From Betaproteobacteria bacterium (GTDB lineage: Bacteria > Pseudomonadota > Gammaproteobacteria > Burkholderiales > SG8-41), in assembly GCA_021730905.1 (NCBI GenBank), contig JAKFYK010000017.1, positions 1-64,000 on the forward strand: DNA of 64,000 nucleotides. The letters are read 5' to 3'. Position 1 is the first letter of the stretch; every line of letters begins with the position of its first letter. The position numbers were made by a program, and so were the translations under genes. Positions 8,885 through 16,923 of the stretch are shown here, in pieces. The notes under the pieces were generated by a model. That model worked only from the letters and a program-made list of their open reading frames with translations, ran no database searches and was not told the origin of the DNA.

Positions 8885-9814
8885 TTACGGTTTCTTCGCA
8901 GGCTTCGGTGTTTCAGGCGGTTGCGTTGGACTCACCCCCGTGGGCGCGAAATAAGCGCTCTGGCTGGCGCGCGTCGCCCGCCATGGCAACTCGGTGTTCA
9001 CGGTTTCTTCGTTGACCACACGCTGCAATTTGACCGTGCCCATGATTTCGTTGCCCTGTACTTTACCGCTAAAAGTGTGCGTCACGAATCCCGCGTCACC
9101 CACCGTCATGCCCAGCGTGAACTGGATATCGGCGCCACGCAGCGTCATTTTGTCGAGCACGCCGCGGCGGTTGTCGACACGCACCACGCCTTCGGCTTTT
9201 TGAAACTGCTGTTCCAGCACGCCTGAGTACATGCGCTTGACACCATCCAACGGCAGTTCCCATGTCCAGTAGCCTTCGATGCGCGCGGGTACGATCCACA
9301 GATGCACGGGCGAGTTGTCGAGTTCATCCACCTTGTCGGGCGCCCAGGTGCCCATGCCCCAGATGTTGGTGAGCACGCGCGTGCCGGGCGTGGCTTCGGT
9401 GAGTATCTTGGTGCGCAGCATGCGCTGCATTTCCGGCCACATCCACATGGTTATCACGGTGGCACCGCGTAGGTCGGCATCGAACACATCGCGCTGATAA
9501 AACTGCACGCGATCCGACACGCCTGATTTCTTTGCTTCGGCATTGGACTGGATGACCAGTTTTTCATCGATATCCACGCCCCAGCCCTTGAGCCTGTGAT
9601 TGGCCTTGGCGGCGGTGAGCACGATGCGCCCGTCGCCGGAACCGAGATCGATCACCACATCGTCGTCGCGCAACTCCGCGAGCCTGATCATGCGATCGAC
9701 GTTCTCCTGCGCGCTGCCGACGAATATCGAAAAACGCTCTTGTGCAAACGCGCCGTGCAAGCCTGGAGCGATCAGCGTTGCCGCGACAACTGCCGTTACC
9801 AATGATCTCAGCAT
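8885..9814 (-). CDS. class I SAM-dependent methyltransferase with signal peptide
   Basis: The 309-residue protein opens with a clear Sec-type signal (MLRSLVTAVVAATLIAPG, cleavage likely after AFA-Q). The Rossmann methyltransferase core follows: DDVVIDLGSGDGRIVLTAA (motif I), GWGVDIDEK (acidic motif II) and YQRDVFDADLRGATVITMWMWP, then a beta-rich C-terminal domain of about 120 residues with no family I recognise, and a proline-rich tail. SAM is cytoplasmic, so an exported methyltransferase is odd; either the signal acts as an anchor or the protein does something else in the envelope. The gene is monocistronic, with the zinc-finger gene upstream on the same strand. Confidence 0.85.
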   Translation of the reverse strand: MLRSLVTAVVAATLIAPGLHGAFAQERFSIFVGSAQENVDRMIRLAELRDDDVVIDLGSGDGRIVLTAAKANHRLKGWGVDIDEKLVIQSNAEAKKSGVSDRVQFYQRDVFDADLRGATVITMWMWPEMQRMLRTKILTEATPGTRVLTNIWGMGTWAPDKVDELDNSPVHLWIVPARIEGYWTWELPLDGVKRMYSGVLEQQFQKAEGVVRVDNRRGVLDKMTLRGADIQFTLGMTVGDAGFVTHTFSGKVQGNEIMGTVKLQRVVNEETVNTELPWRATRASQSAYFAPTGVSPTQPPETPKPAKKP

Positions 9815-9912
9815 GTTCCTTGTCGTTCCCTGTCGTGTTGAGGTGCGGCGCGCATTCTAATGCGGGCGCGCGGCACTCGCCAGCATGGCGGCGCATGCCA
9901 AGCCAAGGGAAT

Positions 9913-9933
9913 GTAACTATTTGTTTTTATTAA
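9913..9933 (-). repeat. A-rich dispersed motif, copy 2
   Basis: Read on the minus strand it is TTAATAAAAACAAATAGTTA followed by C. It lies between the stop of the zinc-finger gene and the start of the secreted methyltransferase gene, both on the minus strand, so it is co-oriented with them. It matches the consensus except G for C at position 11. Confidence 0.7.
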
Positions 9934-9965
9934 AAATTTACTGTATGGCCAGGCGACGGCAAAAA

Positions 9966-10223
9966 CTATGCGCTGGTGCGATTCGATTCGCGGATCAGTT
10001 CTTTCCGAACTTTGCGCCCTACCTTCTTGTTGTGGCGCGCCTGCATGGCGTTCACCGAGTACGCCCCGCATTTCTGGCAATCGGAATGTTTAATTTCCGT
10101 CGCAGCCAGCGGTTCGCCGTGGGTGCCGCGCGTCGCGCCGGCGCTGGCCGCTTCTTTCAGTGATTCTTCGCCGCATTTCCAGCAGGTGAGTTCAGTCATT
10201 ACTTGGGTTGCTGCATGTTCCAT
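9966..10223 (-). CDS. small YgiT/MqsA-like zinc-finger protein
   Basis: An 85-residue basic protein has two CxxC knuckles, CWKCGEE (about residue 14) and CQKCGAY (about residue 50), followed by a QARHNKK-type helix. This resembles the zinc-binding N-terminus of MqsA/YgiT antitoxins, but no helix-turn-helix domain follows and no MqsR toxin gene is adjacent. The start at 10223 was chosen for the strong AAGGAG upstream; an internal ATG at 10199 would give a 77-residue form. Its role is unknown: a solitary zinc ribbon or a reduced regulator are both possible. Confidence 0.65.
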   Translation of the reverse strand: MEHAATQVMTELTCWKCGEESLKEAASAGATRGTHGEPLAATEIKHSDCQKCGAYSVNAMQARHNKKVGRKVRKELIRESNRTSA

Positions 10224-10472
10224 GGCATCTCCTTGGAGTGGGTTTCAGCGGCTTGCGAGGTGCAGGCGCGCGCGCGATTCGACCAGAAACTATCGGTTGC
10301 ATGGCGCGCGCGAAAACGCGCAACGCATGCGGTCGGGAAAAATAAGGAGATGAGGGAAAGACCCGGGCCAAGCGTGTTTTCCGCAGCCCGAGATTTTAAT
10401 ACTGACGTGGCCGAGGTCACTCTAACGCAATACAATGGCAATCACCTACACATATCGGCATTCGGGGTGGCT

Positions 10473-11441
10473 ATGCGAGTATTAGGGCATATTTCAGTCG
10501 TGTTTGGATTTCTCGGGCTGTTAATAGCCGTCAATGGCGCTTCGGCGCAGGCGTACCCGTCCAAACCGATACGCCTGATCTCGCCCTATCCGCCGGGCGG
10601 CGGCACCGATGCGTCCGCGCGCATCGTCGCGCTGGCGCTTTCTGAGCAGATGGGGCAGCAGGTTGTCGTCGATAGCCGCGGCGGCGCCAGCGGCCGCATC
10701 GGTACGGAACTGGCCGCGAAAGCGCCGCCGGACGGCTACACACTGGTGCTGGGCAATGTTGCACCGATGGCGATTTTGCCCGGCGCGGGCGCGAAGCTTG
10801 CCTACAACGTGGCGCGCGATTTTCAGCCGCTGAGCCTGGTGGCGACATCCGATTACGTGCTGACAGTGCATCCGTCGCTGCCCGCCAAAACGGCAAAGGA
10901 GTTGCTCGCGCTGGCTAAAGCCAAGCCGGGTGAACTCACGTATGCATCGAGCGGACTGCTGGGCGGCCCGCATCTGGGCGGCGAACTCATCAATCTGCTG
11001 GCGAAAGTGAATATCGTTCACATCCCTTACAAGGGCAACGGCCCGGCAGCGATAGCGATCATGACCGGCGAGTCGACGATGATGTTCGGCAGCGGTCCGT
11101 CGGTGGTGCCGCATGTGCAAACGGGCAAGCTGCGTGTGCTTGCCACTACCGGCCCCAAGCGCAGCATGCCCAATCTTCCGGCGATGAACGAGTTGCTGCC
11201 GGGCTACGAAGTGACGCAATGGTACGGACTGCTCACGCAATCGGGTGTGTCCAAAGAAATCGTTGAGCGTTTGCATCGCGAAATCGCGCGTGCAGTGACC
11301 AACCCCAAAGTGTCGCAGTTGTTAAGCAACCTCGGCACGCAGCCGGTCAGCAACACGCCGGAAGAATTCGCCGCGTTCATCAAGTCGGAAGCCGAGAAGT
11401 GGGGACGCGTGATCAGGAACGCGAAGATTCCGGTGGATTGA
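10473..11441 (+). CDS. Bug/TctC-family periplasmic receptor
   Basis: The start is the ATG at 10473, which gives a hydrophobic signal peptide ending ASAQA; upstream in-frame codons would add about 90 implausible residues. The mature protein has YPSKPIRLISPYPPGGGTD, DSRGGASGRIG, AKAPPDGYTL, HIPYKGNGPAA and the C-terminal EAEKWGRVI helix, as in all Bug proteins (322 residues in total). It binds a small carboxylate or similar anion in the periplasm; no transporter membrane subunits are nearby. Its 3' end overlaps the convergent EamA gene by 29 bp. Confidence 0.92.
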   Translation: MRVLGHISVVFGFLGLLIAVNGASAQAYPSKPIRLISPYPPGGGTDASARIVALALSEQMGQQVVVDSRGGASGRIGTELAAKAPPDGYTLVLGNVAPMAILPGAGAKLAYNVARDFQPLSLVATSDYVLTVHPSLPAKTAKELLALAKAKPGELTYASSGLLGGPHLGGELINLLAKVNIVHIPYKGNGPAAIAIMTGESTMMFGSGPSVVPHVQTGKLRVLATTGPKRSMPNLPAMNELLPGYEVTQWYGLLTQSGVSKEIVERLHREIARAVTNPKVSQLLSNLGTQPVSNTPEEFAAFIKSEAEKWGRVIRNAKIPVD

Positions 11442-12303
11442 CTGCGCTAAGCCGCGACTTCGCCACCAGCGCGATGCCTGCCAGTATCATCGCAGCCCCT
11501 GCGATGTGATGCATGCCGATGTGTTCGTCGAGAAACATCACGCCCCATAGCACGCCAAAGACCGGAATGAGGTAGGTCACTGTCAGCGCGGGCGCGGCGC
11601 CGATCTGTTCGACCAACCGGAAGTAAACGACATAGGCGATGGCGGTGCAGAGTATTCCCAGGGCCGCTACGGAACTCCACGCGGCAAGCCCCGGTGTTTC
11701 ACGCGCGGGAAACATCACCATCAGCGGTGCCATCGCCAGTGTGGCGATCCACAGGCTGCCGAGCACATTGACGTAAGGGTCCGTGTCCTTGACCGTTTGC
11801 GTGTAATTGGAGGTGACGCCGTAGAGGAAACTGGCGAGGAACGCCGCGGCGATGGACATGCCGGGCATCTTGCCAGCACTGAAACCCTCGCCGCCGACCA
11901 GCACGGCCACACCCGCGAATCCCAGCGCCAGTCCGGCCAGTCCGCGTGCGCTCATAGGCTCACGCAGCCAGATCAGCGACAGCAGCGCGCCGAACAACGG
12001 CGCGGTGGCATTGATGATCGACAGCAGCGAGGCGCTGAGCTCCTGCGCCGCGTATCCCCACATGAACAGCGGAATCGCGATATAGAAAATCCCGATCACG
12101 GCAGCCGGTGTCCACTGCCGGCCGCGCGGCAGCGATTTTTTGATGAACCACGCGACGACAGATAGCGTGACGGCCGCAATGCCGATGCGCCCGCCCATCA
12201 TCACCGACGGTCCCAGTGCGGGCACCGCGATTTTCATGAACAGGAAAGAAGATCCCCAGATCGCACCGAGCGCGATCAACCAGGCAAGTTGTGCGGGCCG
12301 CAA
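11413..12303 (-). CDS. EamA/DMT-superfamily inner-membrane transporter
   Basis: The 296-residue protein consists of about ten hydrophobic segments in two EamA repeats. The first contains GAIWGSSFLFMKIA and the repeat-end RGLAGLALGFAGVAVLVGG; the second ends with the HIAGAAMILAGIALVAKS segment. Members export metabolites such as amino acids, nucleosides or sugars; the substrate is not predictable here. Its stop lies inside the 3' end of the convergent Bug gene. Confidence 0.88.
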   Translation of the reverse strand: MRPAQLAWLIALGAIWGSSFLFMKIAVPALGPSVMMGGRIGIAAVTLSVVAWFIKKSLPRGRQWTPAAVIGIFYIAIPLFMWGYAAQELSASLLSIINATAPLFGALLSLIWLREPMSARGLAGLALGFAGVAVLVGGEGFSAGKMPGMSIAAAFLASFLYGVTSNYTQTVKDTDPYVNVLGSLWIATLAMAPLMVMFPARETPGLAAWSSVAALGILCTAIAYVVYFRLVEQIGAAPALTVTYLIPVFGVLWGVMFLDEHIGMHHIAGAAMILAGIALVAKSRLSAVNPPESSRS

Positions 12304-12328
12304 CGGCTAACCTGTGAATGGATAATTG

Positions 12329-13165
12329 CTAGCGGCCCAGGATGACTTCAAGCACAAACTTGCTGCCGATGTAGGCGAGCACCAGCATGAGAAAGCCGGC
12401 CAGCGTCCAGCGCACGGCCGTGCGTCCGCGCCAGCCGTAGAACCAGCGCCCGCCGAGCAGTGCGCCGAAAATCAGCCAGGACAGCACGCCAAAAACCGTC
12501 TTGTGGGAAAAGCGCGCGGGCTTGCCGAATAATTCTTCCGAAAAAAGCACACCGCTGGCAATAGTCAGCGTCAGCAGCACAAACCCTGCCGCGATAATGC
12601 GAAACAGCAGGGCTTCCATCGTCAGCAGCGGCGGCATGCTGCGCAGCGACGGCGGCAGCGTGCCCGAGTGCAACCGCCGCTCGATGATCGCCATCAGCAT
12701 CACATGCAGCGACGCGATGGTAAACAGGCTGTAGGCGAGCATCGAAATCAACAGATGCGCCTTGAAGGCCAGCGTCTCGGTGTTGGCCAACGCACTCGTC
12801 GATGGAAACACTACCGGCAGCATCACCGCGACAGCAGCGGCCGGCATCACCAACGCGTGAAGTCCATCGAGACGGTAGAACAGGCTGCCCAAGCCGTAGA
12901 TCAGCACGGTGAGCCACAGGATCAGCGACAGCGCGTTACCTACGCCCAAGTACATGCCTGCGCCGCCAAACATCGACCCTGCCAACAACCATGTGTGCAA
13001 GGCGAAAGGCGCCAGCAGTGCGGCATGTTCGATGCCACGGCGTGATTCGGTTTCTACGTCGGAAATTCCAGTGCCCGACCAGTGCCTGCGCCAGAAGTAA
13101 AACGCGAGCGCGGCGTAGAGAATCGCGCAGATCAGATGCGGTAGAATGTATGGAGTCCCTAACAT
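12329..13165 (-). CDS. CcsA/YpjD-like cytochrome c assembly-type membrane protein
   Basis: This 278-residue polytopic protein has about eight membrane segments. Features of the CcsA/CcmC-related superfamily are ALLAPFALHTWLLAGSMF, FKAHLLISMLAYSLFTIA (a conserved His in a membrane helix) and the later SHKTVFGVLSWLIFGALLGGRWFYGW with another conserved His. In many proteobacteria this gene sits divergent from ffh, as here. It is annotated as a cytochrome c assembly or inner-membrane protein, but a heme role for this subfamily is inferred. The only plausible ATG (13165) and the first few codons lie inside the terminal arm of a large palindromic element, and no ribosome-binding site is visible. 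Confidence 0.82.
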   Translation of the reverse strand: MLGTPYILPHLICAILYAALAFYFWRRHWSGTGISDVETESRRGIEHAALLAPFALHTWLLAGSMFGGAGMYLGVGNALSLILWLTVLIYGLGSLFYRLDGLHALVMPAAAVAVMLPVVFPSTSALANTETLAFKAHLLISMLAYSLFTIASLHVMLMAIIERRLHSGTLPPSLRSMPPLLTMEALLFRIIAAGFVLLTLTIASGVLFSEELFGKPARFSHKTVFGVLSWLIFGALLGGRWFYGWRGRTAVRWTLAGFLMLVLAYIGSKFVLEVILGR

Positions 13166-13426
13166 AGTGAAACCCGTGCTGCGCTGGCACGATTTTGGCA
13201 CAGGGCGCGAAGCGCGCCGCAGCCAATATCGCGAATATTTGCAAGGCGCGCGACAAAGCCCTGGGCCAGAACTCGCGCCAGCCCTCCGGGTTGTGTCCAA
13301 AATCGGCGCTGGCTTTGTCGGACGCGTTGTCCATATTCGCGATATGGCCTGCCACGTCCTTCGCGCCACCACCGATTTTGGACACAACGCAGCACGGGTT
13401 TCATTATGGTAGGGACTCCGAGCATA
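13147..13426. repeat. 280-bp imperfect palindromic element between ccsA-like gene and ffh
   Basis: The outer arms (13147–13185 and 13388–13426) are near-perfect inverted copies sharing GGAGTCCCTA and GAAACCCGTGCTGCG. Inner blocks also pair: CCAAAATCG, ATATCGCGAATAT (about 13226) with ATATTCGCGATAT (about 13333), and GACAAAGCC in both arms. Because of this symmetry both strands carry look-alike open frames beginning M-GVP and containing KPVLR. It looks like a non-autonomous palindromic repeat or a long structured RNA. There are no coding features of a transposase. Confidence 0.75.
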
Positions 13427-13460
13427 ATTCGAGTCTACACCAACCCGGTATTCAACTTCC

Positions 13461-14813
13461 ATGTTCGACAACCTGACCGGACGCCTGTCCAAAGTTTTGA
13501 AGACGCTGCGCGGCGAAGCGCGTCTTACTGAAGAAAACATTACCGAAGCCTTGCGTGAAGTGCGCATGGCGCTGCTCGAAGCGGACGTCGCGCTGCCCGT
13601 GGTGCGCGACTTCATCGCGCGCATCCGCGAAAAAGCGCTGGGGCAAGAGGTGATGGGCAGCCTTACACCGGGGCAAGCTGTGGTGGGCGTGGTGCATCGC
13701 GAACTGGTCGCGCTGATGGGCGAGAAGAACGACGATCTCAATCTCGCCACCACGCCGCCGGCAGTGATTTTGATGACGGGCCTGCAGGGTTCCGGCAAAA
13801 CCACCACCAGCGGCAAGCTCGCCAAATGGCTTGCCGAGAACCGCAAGAAAAAAGTATTGCTGGTGAGCTGCGACGTGTATCGCCCGGCGGCCATCGAGCA
13901 GTTGAGAATGGTCGCGAGCCAGATCGGCACGGATTTCTTTCCGTCCACCGGCGATCAGAAGCCGGTGGCCATCGCCGAAGCCGCGCTCGATTTTGCGCGC
14001 AAGCACTATCACGATGTGCTGATCGTCGACACCGCGGGCCGGCTCGCCATCGACGAACTGATGATGAACGAAATCCGCGAACTGCACGCGGCGGTGAAGC
14101 CGATCGAAACGCTGTTCGTGGTGGATGCGATGCAGGGGCAGGACGCGGTGAATGTGGCAAAAGCCTTTTCGGAAGCGCTGCCGCTCACCGGTGTGGTGCT
14201 GACCAAGCTCGACGGCGATGCGCGCGGCGGCGCGGCGCTGTCGGTGCGGCAGGTTACCGGCAAGCCGATCAAGTTCGCCGGCGTGGGCGAAAAACTCACC
14301 GGGCTGGAAGCGTTTCACCCCGACCGCATGGCCTCGCGCATCCTCGGCATGGGCGACGTGCTGTCGCTGATCGAGGATGTTCAAAAAACGGTCGATATCG
14401 CCGATGCCGAAAAGCTCGCGAAAAAATTTAAAACCGGCAAGGGTTTTGATCTGGAAGATTTCAAACAGCAGGTCGTGCAGATGAAAAAAATGGGCGGCGT
14501 GTCGGCGCTGATGGACAAGCTGCCCGGCAATCTGGCACAAGCCGCACAGGGCGCACCGCAAATGGACGACAAGGCCATGCGCCGCATCGAAGGCATCATC
14601 AATTCGATGACACCGAAGGAGCGCACTTATCCCGATCTCATCAAGGCCTCACGCAAGCGCCGCATCGCCACCGGTGCGGGCGTCACCGTGCAGGAAGTGA
14701 ACCGCCTGCTCAAACAGTTCGAGCAGACGCAGAAGATGATGAAAATGATGGCGAAGGGCGGGATGCAGAAGATGATGCGGGGGTTGAAGGGCAGGATTCC
14801 GGGGTTGCGGTAA
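13461..14813 (+). CDS. ffh: signal recognition particle protein Ffh (SRP54)
   Basis: The 450-residue protein has the complete Ffh architecture: a four-helix N domain (1–90), the G domain with P-loop GLQGSGKTTTSGKLA (about 107), DVYRPAAIEQL, DTAGRL, TKLDGDARGG and GVGEKLTGLEAFHP, and the methionine-rich M domain (MKMMAKGGMQKMMRG). With 4.5S RNA it binds signal sequences on ribosomes and hands them to FtsY. It starts 35 bp beyond the palindromic element, from which any promoter would have to fire or just follow. Proximity to the rpsP operon is the usual proteobacterial arrangement. Confidence 0.97.
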   Translation: MFDNLTGRLSKVLKTLRGEARLTEENITEALREVRMALLEADVALPVVRDFIARIREKALGQEVMGSLTPGQAVVGVVHRELVALMGEKNDDLNLATTPPAVILMTGLQGSGKTTTSGKLAKWLAENRKKKVLLVSCDVYRPAAIEQLRMVASQIGTDFFPSTGDQKPVAIAEAALDFARKHYHDVLIVDTAGRLAIDELMMNEIRELHAAVKPIETLFVVDAMQGQDAVNVAKAFSEALPLTGVVLTKLDGDARGGAALSVRQVTGKPIKFAGVGEKLTGLEAFHPDRMASRILGMGDVLSLIEDVQKTVDIADAEKLAKKFKTGKGFDLEDFKQQVVQMKKMGGVSALMDKLPGNLAQAAQGAPQMDDKAMRRIEGIINSMTPKERTYPDLIKASRKRRIATGAGVTVQEVNRLLKQFEQTQKMMKMMAKGGMQKMMRGLKGRIPGLR

Positions 14814-15003
14814 AACAAGAAAAACCGCCCCCGGTTCGCCGGCCCTGCGGGCTTCCCTGCGCTACTCGACGCGCCGGGCGGCTGCGGAACTCGCCCTCGC
14901 ATAAACCACGCGAGGACTCAGACAGTCCTCGCCGACTTCCCCCGGCACGTCTGCGTTGCTCGGCGGCTCTCAGGGGGAGTCAGGGCTATACCGGTGGCAA
15001 AGA
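14814..15003. other. non-coding gap after ffh with hairpin
   Basis: No gene is supported here. It contains a perfect 9-bp hairpin, GCGAGGACT-CAGAC-AGTCCTCGC (14910–14932), and C-rich/G-rich segments (around 14938 and 14973) that could pair around it. There is no T-tract, so it is not a textbook terminator, although it separates the convergent ffh and nitroreductase genes. Confidence 0.5.
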
Positions 15004-15855
15004 TTATTTCAGACTGAATTTCTTTTCGCGTATGAAAGCGCCAAAATCCGCGCGCTCTGGCACGGAGTAATGCCGTGCCTTGTCTTCCGACCAGCCGTAA
15101 AACGGCACATCGGGGTAAAGCTTCGGGTGGCGCTGCTTGCGCAGCGGAAACAGTTTGTGGCGGCGCTGGTCGTAGGCGTCGATGTTTTCTCTGAGCTTCG
15201 ATTCGTCAAAGCGGTCGGTGTGAACAGTGACGTCGAGTGGCAGGCGCGCGGTGATGTGGCCGGCTTCCAGCGGATAGCCGACGCACAGGCCTGCGACGGG
15301 GAACACAGCGTCGGGCAATCCTAAAACGTTGCTGGTCTCGCGTGGATGGTTGCGCACGGCGCTGATCGGCACGGTGCCCAATCCTGCGGCCTCGGCGGCG
15401 CGGATGAAATTCGCCAGTACGATGCCGGCATCTACCGCGGCGTTCATGAAATGGTCGAGGTGTTCGTTGACGAACGGCTTGCCGCGCCACTCGCCGATCT
15501 GGCGGATGCGCCGGTTGTTGCCGCAGAACACCAGGAATACCGGCGCGTTGTTGATCCACGGCATGTCGGGAATGTGATCTGCAATGGCCTTGATTTTGGC
15601 GCGGTCGGCGACGTGAATGATGTCGGCTTGCTGCAGATCGGATTTCGAAGGCGCCGACAACGCGCACGCGAACAGCAACCTGAGCAGCGCGGGATCGATA
15701 GGTTGCGTGTTCCATTGGCGGTGCGAGCTGTGTTCGAGCATGCGCCGCAGTTCGTTGGTACCCGGAACACCGGGCGGCGCACTGATCGCTTCGCCGAAGC
15801 GTGTTTGTGTGGCTTTTGCGATACGTTCGGCGTCGGTGACGCTGTTGTGGTCCAT
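15004..15855 (-). CDS. nitroreductase-family flavoprotein
   Basis: The 283-residue protein has an N-terminal RRMLEHSSHRQW segment and the FMN-site motif ACALSAPSKSDLQQ, the nitroreductase RxxxxxxAPSxxNxQ signature in variant form. AAVDAGIVLANFIRAAEAAGLGTVPI and PVAGLCVGYP complete the fold. It would reduce nitroaromatics, quinones or flavin with NAD(P)H, probably as a homodimer. The physiological substrate is unknown. It is divergent from rpsP, and a copy of the A-rich dispersed motif lies in the shared upstream region. Confidence 0.88.
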   Translation of the reverse strand: MDHNSVTDAERIAKATQTRFGEAISAPPGVPGTNELRRMLEHSSHRQWNTQPIDPALLRLLFACALSAPSKSDLQQADIIHVADRAKIKAIADHIPDMPWINNAPVFLVFCGNNRRIRQIGEWRGKPFVNEHLDHFMNAAVDAGIVLANFIRAAEAAGLGTVPISAVRNHPRETSNVLGLPDAVFPVAGLCVGYPLEAGHITARLPLDVTVHTDRFDESKLRENIDAYDQRRHKLFPLRKQRHPKLYPDVPFYGWSEDKARHYSVPERADFGAFIREKKFSLK

Positions 15856-15894
15856 GGCATTATTCCTGTGGGCGTTTGTCTTAAAATATATAAC

Positions 15895-15910
15895 AAAAAC
15901 AAATACTTAT
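15895..15910 (+). repeat. A-rich dispersed motif, copy 3 (consensus)
   Basis: AAAAACAAATACTTAT, the full 16-mer consensus, lies in the 210-bp divergent region between the nitroreductase gene and rpsP. It has the same orientation as rpsP and is upstream of the proposed rpsP promoter. Confidence 0.75.
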
Positions 15911-15969
15911 ATTAAAATCAGCTCTGGTGAAACGAAGCTCTGGATGCGCGCCTTCGGCGGGGCTTTTCC

Positions 15970-15999
15970 TTGCGCCGAGGGCGGAAAGTATCGTAAAAT
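15970..15999 (+). promoter_or_regulatory. candidate sigma-70 promoter for the rpsP operon
   Basis: TTGCGC (15970–15975) and TAAAAT (15994–15999) are separated by 18 bp and lie 67 bp before the rpsP ATG. This is the best match to a -35/-10 pair in the interval. It is inferred from sequence only. Confidence 0.5.
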
Positions 16000-16065
16000 C
16001 ACGCCCTTTCGATTTTCGCCCGTATTTCGCGGCGCGGAATACGCGTAAGCAAGGATGAAACTCCC

Positions 16066-16338
16066 ATGGTAGTGATTCGTTTAGCGCGAGGCGGCGCCAA
16101 GAAGCGTCCTTTTTTCAACATCGTCGTGGCGGATGCGCGTCGTGCCCGTGACGGCCGTTTTATCGAGCGTGTCGGATTTTACGACCCCAAGGCGCCCGCT
16201 GGCCATGAAACATTCCGTTTGAACCGGGAGCGTCTGGCGCACTGGCAGTCTGTGGGTGCGCAACCTTCCAACACGGTACAGCGTCTAGTCAAGCAGTTTG
16301 CCGAGGCCAAAGCGGCTGGTGAGCAAAAAGCCGCCTGA
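16066..16338 (+). CDS. rpsP: 30S ribosomal protein S16
   Basis: This 90-residue protein is an unmistakable S16: [20 protein letters not shown] at the N-terminus, [14 protein letters not shown], and [21 protein letters not shown]. It assists 30S assembly. It is the first gene of the conserved rpsP-rimM-trmD-rplS operon. AAGGATG lies just upstream of the ATG. Its 3' end overlaps the start of rimM by about 20 bp, which suggests translational coupling. Confidence 0.98.
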   Translation: MVVIRLARGGAKKRPFFNIVVADARRARDGRFIERVGFYDPKAPAGHETFRLNRERLAHWQSVGAQPSNTVQRLVKQFAEAKAAGEQKAA

Positions 16339-16885
16339 CAGGCTGGTGGAAATGGGGCGCATCAGCGCTCCGTTTGGAATCAAGGGCTGGATCAGGGTTC
16401 AGCCGTTTACCGAAACCGCCAGCAGTCTGACGAATTATTCGACGTGGTGGCTCGGTAACGCCGATAACTGGCGGGAAATCGAAGTAGAGCAGTCGCAGGC
16501 GCAAGGCGCCGATGTCGTGGCAAAGCTGGCAGGATGTGATGATCGCGATGTGGCGGCTGGGTTAAAGGGCCAGCAAGTGGCGATACCACGGGAAGCCTTC
16601 CCGCTTGCTGGAAAAGGTGAGTTTTACTGGGCCGATCTGGTGGGGCTCAGCGTAAAGAATACCGAGGGGCTGGATTTTGGTGTCGTGACTTCGATGATCG
16701 AAACCGGTGCCAACGATGTGATGGTGGTGCGGCAGGCAGTACAACAGGTCGTGCAACAAAGTGCGGTTGATGGCGAAAAAGTACCAGAGGAACGGGAAAG
16801 GTTGATTCCGTTTATCGCCGATGTGGTCAAGCGTGTGGATATTGCAGCAGGTGTGATCGAAGTGGAATGGGGCGCGGACTATTAG
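16319..16885 (+). CDS. rimM: ribosome maturation factor RimM
   Basis: The start chosen is GTG at 16319 ([16 protein letters not shown]), 20 bp inside rpsP; a TTG at 16298 is the alternative. The N-terminal RimM domain shows [21 protein letters not shown] and the C-terminal PRC-barrel domain has [23 protein letters not shown] and [13 protein letters not shown], ending EVEWGADY. The total is 188 residues, close to the usual length. RimM binds S19 and the 30S head during maturation. A 20-residue Gln/Val-rich insertion before the final PRC strand (around residue 142) is slightly unusual. Confidence 0.94.
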   Translation: MSKKPPDRLVEMGRISAPFGIKGWIRVQPFTETASSLTNYSTWWLGNADNWREIEVEQSQAQGADVVAKLAGCDDRDVAAGLKGQQVAIPREAFPLAGKGEFYWADLVGLSVKNTEGLDFGVVTSMIETGANDVMVVRQAVQQVVQQSAVDGEKVPEERERLIPFIADVVKRVDIAAGVIEVEWGADY

Positions 16886-16923
16886 GTGTAGCCCTAGCCG
16901 TTGTTGTGAAGGCGTAACTGCCC

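Noticed and set aside
10203-10472. Upstream in-frame extension of the second Bug gene
   Set aside because: It lacks homology and would put the signal peptide about 90 residues from the N-terminus; it also overlaps the zinc-finger gene.
13146-13425. Look-alike 88-residue ORFs on both strands (MYGVPNI… and MLGVPTI…)
   Set aside because: They arise from the palindromic symmetry of the element, not from two coding genes.
13166-13948. N-terminal extension of the ccsA-like frame to 539 residues
   Set aside because: The extension runs antisense through ffh and the palindrome and has no domain features.
15004-15030. Possible terminator for ffh in the sequence before the nitroreductase stop
   Set aside because: The nearby hairpin at 14910–14932 has no T-tract, so it was listed only as a hairpin in a non-coding gap.
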